From Alphaproteobacteria bacterium (GTDB lineage Bacteria > Pseudomonadota > Alphaproteobacteria > CAAHEQ01 > UBA3637), in assembly GCA_017394405.1 (NCBI GenBank), contig JAFPYW010000011.1, forward strand, positions 1 through 34,838: DNA of 34,838 nt. Direction: 5' to 3'. This document shows, piece by piece, positions 29,674 through 34,838 of the stretch. The notes beneath the pieces are model-generated. The model searched no databases. It had not been told where the DNA came from and saw only the letters and a list, made by a program, of their open reading frames with translations. A program made the translations under genes and the position numbers. The stretch's first letter is position 1. Every line of letters begins with the position of its first letter.

Positions 29674-30565
29674 CCTGAATGGTTTTTTGGTGATTGACAA
29701 GCCCTATGATATGGGTTCAACGAAAGTTGTTTCCGTCTTAAAACATTTTTTGCAACCGACAAAAATCGGTCATGCGGGCACTTTGGATCCGTTGGCAACG
29801 GGGGTTTTGCCGATTGCATTTGGCAAAGCAACCCGCTTGATTCCCTATGTGATGGCGGGCAAAAAAACTTATCAATTTACAATAAAATGGGGCGTGGAAA
29901 CAGATTCGGATGATTTGGCTGGTAAAGAAATTGCCACAAGCGATAAAATTCCAACCGAGGATGAAATCAGGTCTATTTTGCCAAAATTTGTGGGTGAAAT
30001 TATGCAAACACCCAGCGTTTTTTCGGCCCTTAAAGTGGATGGCAAACGAGCCTATGAATTGGCGAGAGAGGGCAAAGAAGTTGAAATCAAATCCCGTTCC
30101 ATTACGATTTATGATTTGAAAATTTTAGAAATAAAGCCAAATACCGCCACTTTTGAAGTTGTGTGCAGCAAAGGTACTTATATCCGTACGCTGGCGCACG
30201 ATATCGCTCATGCGCTTGGTACGGTGGGGGTAGTGATAATGCTTCGCCGTACGAAGTGTTTGCCGTTTGAATTAGCACAAGCAATCCCGTTGGATGTCAT
30301 AAAATCCGAAAAAATCACGACCAAAAATTTACCCCTAATCCCAATGGAAAAAGTGATTCAAGATATTCCCACAATCGCCCTATCCGAAACGGAAATTAAA
30401 CGTTTGTCGCAAGGCCAAAGATTATCATGGGCAAAATTAGAAATTTCCCAACCCGAAACACAAAACGGCATTTATTGTGTGAAAGTTGGCGAAAAAACAC
30501 TAGGTATTGTGAAAAAAGAGGGCGTTGTTTTGTCACCGGAATTCATTTGGTTTGAAATAAAATAA
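29657..30565 (+). CDS. truB: tRNA pseudouridine-55 synthase TruB
   Basis: Converts U55 of the tRNA T-loop to pseudouridine. The 302-residue protein has GFLVIDKPYDMGSTKVV at the N-terminus. The catalytic motif GHAGTLDPLATGVLP follows with nucleophile D44, then KTYQ and GEIMQTPSVFSALKVDGKRAYELAR, and a C-terminal PUA-like part. The reading begins with TTG at 29657, preceded by AAAGG at 6 bases; the first in-frame ATG (29709 region) falls after the conserved GFLVIDKP, so TTG is the likely start. It overlaps rbfA by 17 bases, implying coupling. Confidence 0.95.
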   Translation: MKEKNNLNGFLVIDKPYDMGSTKVVSVLKHFLQPTKIGHAGTLDPLATGVLPIAFGKATRLIPYVMAGKKTYQFTIKWGVETDSDDLAGKEIATSDKIPTEDEIRSILPKFVGEIMQTPSVFSALKVDGKRAYELAREGKEVEIKSRSITIYDLKILEIKPNTATFEVVCSKGTYIRTLAHDIAHALGTVGVVIMLRRTKCLPFELAQAIPLDVIKSEKITTKNLPLIPMEKVIQDIPTIALSETEIKRLSQGQRLSWAKLEISQPETQNGIYCVKVGEKTLGIVKKEGVVLSPEFIWFEIK

Positions 30566-30569
30566 TCAC

Positions 30570-30598
30570 TTGATTTTTGTAAAAAAATCGTGTATAAT
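30570..30598 (+). promoter_or_regulatory. promoter of rpsO-pnp with an inverted repeat in the spacer
   Basis: TTGATT (30570-30575), 17 bases, TATAAT (30593-30598). The 18 bases 30572-30589 (GATTTTTGTAAAAAAATC) form inverted arms GATTTTT/AAAAATC in the same position as the palindrome of the uvrA promoter, and both end in ATCGTGTATAATA. Confidence 0.8.
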
Positions 30599-30604
30599 AA
30601 TCCC

Positions 30605-30691
30605 GTTGTTTTCAATGAAAGCAAGATTGACCTAACTGACCGATATCTCGGTGTGTGCCGATTTTGTGGGAGAAAGCAGCTGATTAACAAC
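30605..30691 (+). promoter_or_regulatory. structured rpsO leader, probable S15 autoregulatory element
   Basis: A leader of about 100 bases precedes rpsO. GTTGTT (30605-30610) can pair with AACAAC (30686-30691), closing a domain that contains a CCGA-TATC-TCGG hairpin near 30640. Autoregulation by S15 binding its own leader is known in several bacteria, with lineage-specific structures. That this is one is inference from place and structure. Confidence 0.5.
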
Positions 30692-30708
30692 AAAAGAAAG
30701 GATATACG

Positions 30709-30978
30709 ATGTCGTTGACAAAAGAAGCTAAACAAAAGCTGATTGCTGATTTTGCAGTCACAAAAGGCGATACAGGTTCACCTGAAGTACAAATTGCTGT
30801 TTTAACAGAAAAAATTAATGCTTTGGCCGAACACATGAAAACACATGCTAAGGATTTTCACTCCCGTCGTGGATTGAATTCCATGGTGACAAAACGTCGT
30901 CAATTGTTGGCTTATGTTAAAAAGCAAGACAATGCTCGTTATGAGGATTTGATTGCCCGCTTGAAATTGCGGAAATAA
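30709..30978 (+). CDS. rpsO: 30S ribosomal protein S15
   Basis: A primary binding protein of the 16S rRNA central domain. The 89-residue length and the pattern are standard: [20 protein letters not shown], then [19 protein letters not shown] and [12 protein letters not shown], ending in [15 protein letters not shown] lies before ATG 30709. It has its own promoter and structured leader. pnp follows after 75 bases containing a strong hairpin, the arrangement known from many Proteobacteria. Confidence 0.98.
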   Translation: MSLTKEAKQKLIADFAVTKGDTGSPEVQIAVLTEKINALAEHMKTHAKDFHSRRGLNSMVTKRRQLLAYVKKQDNARYEDLIARLKLRK

Positions 30979-30987
30979 TTTCTTGGC

Positions 30988-31011
30988 AAGGGGTGTCAAG
31001 GGACGCCCCTT
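30988..31011 (+). promoter_or_regulatory. rpsO-pnp intergenic stem-loop (attenuator or RNase processing site)
   Basis: AAGGGGTGTC, AAGG, GACGCCCCTT form a 10-bp stem (one T-G pair) with a 4-base loop. Only a weak T-run follows (CCACTTTGT), so it is at most a leaky terminator. In E. coli a hairpin in this interval is cut by RNase III for PNPase autoregulation; the same role is plausible here. Confidence 0.7.
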
Positions 31012-31053
31012 CCACTTTGTATGTATGAATGATGATGAAAGGAAAAAATTTAT

Positions 31054-33243
31054 ATGTCAATTTTTACAACATTTAAGAAGGAAATCACTTGGGGAGGTAA
31101 AACCCTGTCCATTGAAACAGGTAAAATCGGTCGTCAAGCCGACGGGTCTGTGATTGTCCGTTATGGAGATACAATGATTCACGCCACAGTATGTGCCGCG
31201 AAAACAAAACCAGAAACTTTTGAAGATTTCATTCCACTCACGGTGAATTACCAGGAAAAAACATATTCTGCTGGTCAAATTCCGGGTGGATTTTTCAAAC
31301 GTGAAGGAAAACCCAGCGAACACGAAGTGTTGGTCAGCCGCTTAATCGACCGCCCAATTCGTCCGTTGTTTGTGAAGGGATTCAACAATGAAACTCAGGT
31401 CGTTTGTACCTTAATTTCTTATGACAAGAAAACACAATCCGATATCGTGGCCATGATTGCTGCTTCTGCCGCGATCACAATTTCCGGTTTGCCATTCTTG
31501 GGCCCGATTGCTGGTGCCCGCGTTGGCTACATTGATGGTCAATATGTGTTGAACCCGGATATTCAACAAATGAAAAACACCAAATTGGACTTGGTTGTGG
31601 CCGGTACCAAAGAAGGTGTGTTGATGGTTGAATCCGAAGCACAAGAATTGTCCGAAGAAGTGATGTTGGGTGCCGTGGAATTTGGTCACGAAAGTTTGAA
31701 ACCGGTGATCGATATGATCATTGCCTTGGCCGAAGAATGCGCCAAAGATCCTTGGGAAGTACAAAAAGAACCTGCCGAATACGAAGCAGTTCGTACCGAA
31801 ATCAAGGAAAAGATGGGTGCCAAAATTGCGGATGCTTATAAAATCCACAACAAATTGGAACGCCAAACAACTTTGGATGCTATTCGTGAAGAAGCCAAGG
31901 CCTTGTTTGAAGGCAAAGAAGTTGAATTGTCCATTTATGAAAAAGTGTTCCACGAAATTGAATACCGCACCGTGCGTGATTCCATTTTGGCCGGCAATCC
32001 GCGTATTGACGGACGTGACACAAAGACAGTTCGTGTGATTGAAACAGAAGTTGGTTTGTTACCGAAAGCGCATGGTTCCGCATTATTTACACGTGGTGAA
32101 ACACAAGCTATGGTGGTGACCACTTTGGGTACCGAAGACGATGAACAAATCATTGATTCTTTGGACGGCGAACAAAGCGAACACTTTATGTTGCATTACA
32201 ACTTCCCGCCATACTCTGTCGGTGAAATTGGTCGTTTGGGCTCCCCGGGTCGTCGTGAAATTGGTCACGGCAAATTGGCTTGGCGTGCTATTCACCCAAT
32301 GTTGCCGAGCAAGGAAGAATTCCCATACACAATTCGCGTTGTGTCCGACATTATGGAATCTAACGGATCTTCCTCTATGGCGACGGTTTGCGGTTCTACC
32401 TTGTCCTTGATGGATGCTGGTGTACCGATGAAAAAACCTGTGGCTGGTATCGCTATGGGTTTGATTAAAGAAGGCGAAAAGTTCGCTGTTTTGACAGATA
32501 TCTTGGGTGATGAAGATCACTTGGGAGATATGGACTTCAAGGTTGCCGGTACAAAAGACGGCGTGACCGCTTTGCAGATGGATATCAAGATCACATCCAT
32601 TACCAAAGAGATTATGAAGATTGCTTTGGAACAAGCCCATGAAGGTCGTATGCACATTTTGGGTAAGATGGCTGAATCCATTGCTGAACCACGTGCAGAA
32701 GTCAGCCCGAATGCTCCACGCATTCAATCTTTCCAAATTGACAAGGAAAAGATTCGCGACGTGATCGGTTCCGGTGGCAAGACCATTCGTGAAATCACAG
32801 AAAAAACAGGCGCTACCGTCAATATCAATGAAGATGGTATCGTGTCTGTAGCTGCCGTGGATGGATCTGTGGCTCAAGCCGCTATTGATTGGATCAAAGG
32901 TATCGTTGCTGAACCGGAAAAAGGTAAAGTTTATGATGGTACAGTTGTGAAAATCATGGACTTTGGTGCGTTCGTGAACTTTATGCCGAACCGCGATGGT
33001 TTGGTCCATGTGTCCGAAATTAAACCGGAACGTGTGGAAAAGGTGACCGACGTGTTGAAGGAAGGCGACAAGGTGAAAGTCTTGTGCCAAGGTGCCGACA
33101 ACCGCGGTAAGATCAAATTATCCATGAAGCGTGTCAATCAAGAAACGGGTGAAATCATTGAGTTACCTGAAAAGAAAAAACACGCCGAAGGTGAAAAAGA
33201 GGAAAAGCCCGCCGAGGCCCCTGCTGAAACACCTGCCGAGTAA
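31054..33243 (+). CDS. pnp: polyribonucleotide nucleotidyltransferase (PNPase)
   Basis: A 3'-to-5' phosphorolytic exoribonuclease of the degradosome. The 729-residue protein has two RNase PH domains. The first includes [20 protein letters not shown] and IDRPIRPLF; the second has [30 protein letters not shown] and the active-site [20 protein letters not shown]. Next come a KH domain ([20 protein letters not shown]), an S1 domain ([20 protein letters not shown]) and a charged Glu/Pro/Ala tail from about 700. ATG 31054 has AAAGGA about 10 bases upstream, a little far. Followed by a terminator. Confidence 0.98.
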   Translation: MSIFTTFKKEITWGGKTLSIETGKIGRQADGSVIVRYGDTMIHATVCAAKTKPETFEDFIPLTVNYQEKTYSAGQIPGGFFKREGKPSEHEVLVSRLIDRPIRPLFVKGFNNETQVVCTLISYDKKTQSDIVAMIAASAAITISGLPFLGPIAGARVGYIDGQYVLNPDIQQMKNTKLDLVVAGTKEGVLMVESEAQELSEEVMLGAVEFGHESLKPVIDMIIALAEECAKDPWEVQKEPAEYEAVRTEIKEKMGAKIADAYKIHNKLERQTTLDAIREEAKALFEGKEVELSIYEKVFHEIEYRTVRDSILAGNPRIDGRDTKTVRVIETEVGLLPKAHGSALFTRGETQAMVVTTLGTEDDEQIIDSLDGEQSEHFMLHYNFPPYSVGEIGRLGSPGRREIGHGKLAWRAIHPMLPSKEEFPYTIRVVSDIMESNGSSSMATVCGSTLSLMDAGVPMKKPVAGIAMGLIKEGEKFAVLTDILGDEDHLGDMDFKVAGTKDGVTALQMDIKITSITKEIMKIALEQAHEGRMHILGKMAESIAEPRAEVSPNAPRIQSFQIDKEKIRDVIGSGGKTIREITEKTGATVNINEDGIVSVAAVDGSVAQAAIDWIKGIVAEPEKGKVYDGTVVKIMDFGAFVNFMPNRDGLVHVSEIKPERVEKVTDVLKEGDKVKVLCQGADNRGKIKLSMKRVNQETGEIIELPEKKKHAEGEKEEKPAEAPAETPAE

Positions 33244-33257
33244 GGATGACAAACAAT

Positions 33258-33291
33258 AAAAAGCGCCCCCGATTTTACGGGGCGTTTTTTT
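33258..33291 (+). terminator. intrinsic terminator after pnp
   Basis: CGCCCC (33264-33269) and GGGGCG (33279-33284) form a GC stem with a 9-base loop, flanked by an A-run upstream and seven T downstream. Ends the rpsO-pnp unit. Confidence 0.92.
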
Positions 33292-33324
33292 GTTATAAAA
33301 ATTCCAAAAATCATGCAATTTTTC

Positions 33325-33354
33325 TTGCAATAATGACATAAAATCTTCTATACT
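33325..33354 (+). promoter_or_regulatory. promoter of the rsmH-ftsL-ftsI operon
   Basis: TTGCAA (33325-33330), 18 bases, TATACT (33349-33354), 22 bases before rsmH. The only promoter listed here with an 18-base spacer. Confidence 0.65.
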
Positions 33355-33376
33355 TTTCCTAAAAGGAAAAAAGTAA

Positions 33377-34282
33377 ATGGAGACACCGCATATTCCGGTT
33401 TTGCTAAATGAAGTTTTGGACTACCTGCAGCCCGGTGGTGGCACGTTCATTGACGGCACATTCGGCGCTGGCGGTTATACCCGCGCCATCTTGGCCGCAC
33501 ATCCAAACAACAAAGTCATCGCTTTTGATCGCGATCCCACCACAAAAAAGGCAGCCGACAAAATAAAATCCGAATTTGGCAATCGTTTTACTTTTGTTCA
33601 AGATTGTTTCAGTAAAATGGCTGCACATATTACCGAGCCCGTTGACGGCATTGTGTTGGACATTGGCGTTTCATCTATGCAAATTGACACGCCGGAAAGG
33701 GGCTTTTCTTTGCGCTGTAACGGCCCATTAGACATGCGCATGAGCAATACCGGTCCCACCGCGGCCGATTTAATTGCCACCCTGCCTGAAAGCAAATTAG
33801 CCGATATTTTATTCAAGTATGGCGAAGAACGTCAAAGTCGTAAAATCGCACACGCCCTAAAAGAACACCAACCCAAAACAACCGCTGAAATGGCCGAAAT
33901 TATTCACCACATTATGCCGCGTCCGAAAGACGGATCCGATTCCGCAACGCGATCTTTCCAAGCCCTCAGAATTGCCGTCAATGATGAATTAGGTGAATTG
34001 GAACGCGTTTTAGCCGACAGCCCAAAATTGTTAAAAACGGGCGGCAGATTGGTGGTCGTTTCTTTCCATTCGTTGGAAGACAGAATCGTCAAAGATTTTT
34101 TGGCCCAAAATTCCACGAAACAACAACACATCAATAAATATGCCAAAAACGAAACGGATATTGGCATTTTTCAATTACTCAACAAAAAACCAATTACCGC
34201 CAGCGATACCGAATTGACTCAAAATCCGCGCGCTCATAGTGCAAAATTACGCGCCGCCGAAAGAACGGAGGTCGCCCTATGA
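33377..34282 (+). CDS. rsmH: 16S rRNA (cytosine-1402 N4)-methyltransferase RsmH (MraW)
   Basis: Methylates C1402 in the ribosomal P site using SAM. The 301-residue protein starts with HIPVLLNEVLDYL and has the SAM site DGTFGAGGYTRAIL (26-39). It continues with VLDIGVSSMQID and the signature RGFSLRCNGPLDMRM. ATRSFQALRIAVNDELGEL, VVSFHSLEDRIVK and the terminal NPRAHSAKLRAAER are all typical. It heads the division and cell-wall cluster, but mraZ, which usually precedes it, is absent here. The preceding 85 bases hold only the promoter. Its stop overlaps ftsL in ATGA. Confidence 0.97.
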   Translation: METPHIPVLLNEVLDYLQPGGGTFIDGTFGAGGYTRAILAAHPNNKVIAFDRDPTTKKAADKIKSEFGNRFTFVQDCFSKMAAHITEPVDGIVLDIGVSSMQIDTPERGFSLRCNGPLDMRMSNTGPTAADLIATLPESKLADILFKYGEERQSRKIAHALKEHQPKTTAEMAEIIHHIMPRPKDGSDSATRSFQALRIAVNDELGELERVLADSPKLLKTGGRLVVVSFHSLEDRIVKDFLAQNSTKQQHINKYAKNETDIGIFQLLNKKPITASDTELTQNPRAHSAKLRAAERTEVAL

Positions 34283-34635
34283 AACATTGGTTATTAAATT
34301 TGATTTTACCCATTGTCGCCCTCAGCATTGGCATCGGATTATTTTTGATGAAACAACGGGTGGTGGAGTATGAAAAAGAGTTGGCTTCTTTGCGTCGCAC
34401 GATTTTGGCCGATCAACGCGAAATTCATACCTTGAAAGCCGACTGGGCCGTCTTGACGGAACCATCCAGATTGCGTCACTTATTGGCTCAAAGTGCCGTC
34501 CAACAAATTCAAGTGAAACAGGTGGTTAAACCAGATGAGGTGGCCTTAAAACCGGTGCCGGTTCCATCCAAAAAACCATTTGAAGAAATCAAAGACGAAA
34601 CACCAACAACGGAGGAAACAGATGTTCTTCCGTAA
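34279..34635 (+). CDS. ftsL: cell division protein FtsL
   Basis: A small bitopic divisome protein that works with FtsB and FtsQ to activate septal peptidoglycan synthesis by FtsW-FtsI. The 118-residue protein has one membrane helix at about 4-24 and a periplasmic coiled coil (KQRVVEYEKELASLRRTILA onward). The conserved LTEPSRLRHLL is followed by a Pro/Lys/Glu-rich tail. Identification combines this pattern with the rsmH-ftsL-ftsI order. It overlaps rsmH by 4 bases and ftsI by 14 bases. Confidence 0.92.
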   Translation: MKHWLLNLILPIVALSIGIGLFLMKQRVVEYEKELASLRRTILADQREIHTLKADWAVLTEPSRLRHLLAQSAVQQIQVKQVVKPDEVALKPVPVPSKKPFEEIKDETPTTEETDVLP

Positions 34636-34838
34636 GAAAAATCAAGTTCCGTTTTATACACCCTGCCAAGAAATTCCTTTACCCGAACGAGATATGGATA
34701 GATATGTGGATCCCGCCACACAAAAAAGTTTGCGAACCGCCGCGTTCAGAAGTTACTTGGTGGCTGGGGCCGCAATTTGTGCGTTGACAATTATTTTGGG
34801 CAAGTTGTTTTATTTGACGGTTTTAGACTATGATAAAC
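34622..34838 (+). CDS. ftsI: FtsI-like penicillin-binding protein, N-terminal part (runs off right edge)
   Basis: The 72 visible codons encode a cytoplasmic head starting MFFRKKNQVPFYTPCQEIPL, then a membrane helix at about 44-66 (YLVAGAAICALTIILGKLFY) leading into LTVLDYDK. A Gly-Lys-Leu-Phe-Tyr-like exit from the helix is common in class B PBPs. GGAGG lies 6 bases before ATG 34622, which overlaps ftsL by 14 bases. The catalytic domain is outside the window, so the call leans on synteny and the membrane topology. Confidence 0.8.
   Translation, partial: MFFRKKNQVPFYTPCQEIPLPERDMDRYVDPATQKSLRTAAFRSYLVAGAAICALTIILGKLFYLTVLDYDK

Noticed and set aside
29640-29680. A frameshift fusing rbfA and truB
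   Set aside because: Both proteins are complete with normal termini; the 17-base overlap is an ordinary coupled junction.
32083-33090. Minus-strand open frame of 335 codons opposite pnp
   Set aside because: Antisense shadow of a highly conserved PNPase; His/Phe/Asn-rich translation with no recognisable domain or start signal.

Overview
The window reads as chromosomal DNA of an AT-leaning, probably host-associated Alphaproteobacterium. The best lineage marker is a MipZ-type division-site ATPase, which is essentially restricted to Alphaproteobacteria. It is backed by an RpoH sigma factor with the RpoH box, a rimP-nusA-ylxR-infB-rbfA-truB-rpsO-pnp expression cluster, and rsmH-ftsL-ftsI at the right edge. 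The assignment to a gut-type uncultured lineage is inference, drawn from the unusual pilin-like proteins and not from a database match.

Layout. 1-4.5 kb (minus strand): the start of an unknown gene, tRNA-Ser(GGA), a putative HExxH metallopeptidase coupled to a long two-domain ThyX, and htpG. 4.6-7.6 kb (plus): a small unknown gene, mipZ and a phosphohexomutase in one apparent operon. 7.65-12.1 kb (plus): mlaE, mlaF, radA, a cvpA-like gene, a cytidine deaminase and rlmH, packed with 1-4 base overlaps behind one promoter. 12.1-13.9 kb: rpoH with a leader that can hide its ribosome binding site, then map from an apparently leaderless transcript. 14-24.4 kb is the accessory part. Two very large proteins (869 and 1054 aa) each begin with a type IV prepilin signal and helix, continue into long cysteine-rich repeat regions, and end in special C-terminal modules. 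They flank uvrA, a two-gene membrane-protein operon of unknown function, tRNA-Ser(CGA) and ndk. 24.4-33.3 kb: the translation/transcription cluster with three structured leader or intergenic RNAs. 33.3 kb to the end: rsmH, ftsL and the 5' part of ftsI.

How it fits together. Most genes are housekeeping: RNA modification and decay, translation initiation, lipid asymmetry of the outer membrane, nucleotide metabolism, DNA repair and cell division. rpoH and htpG are the regulator and a classical client of the heat-shock response. Almost all promoters recognised here are TTGACA-like/TATAAT-like pairs with a spacer of exactly 17 bases, and most start codons have a clear AAGGAG-type site. These two regularities were used to choose starts upstream or downstream of the longest ORF.

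The most promising undescribed material is the pair of pilin-headed cysteine-rich giants, which look like candidate surface or pilus-tip adhesins and carry Arg, not Phe or Met, at the mature N-terminus. Next are a ThyX-like protein whose signature elements are split over two domains, a candidate RNA thermosensor in front of rpoH, and a shared palindromic operator candidate in the uvrA and rpsO promoters. All functional statements are from sequence reading alone; no search was run.
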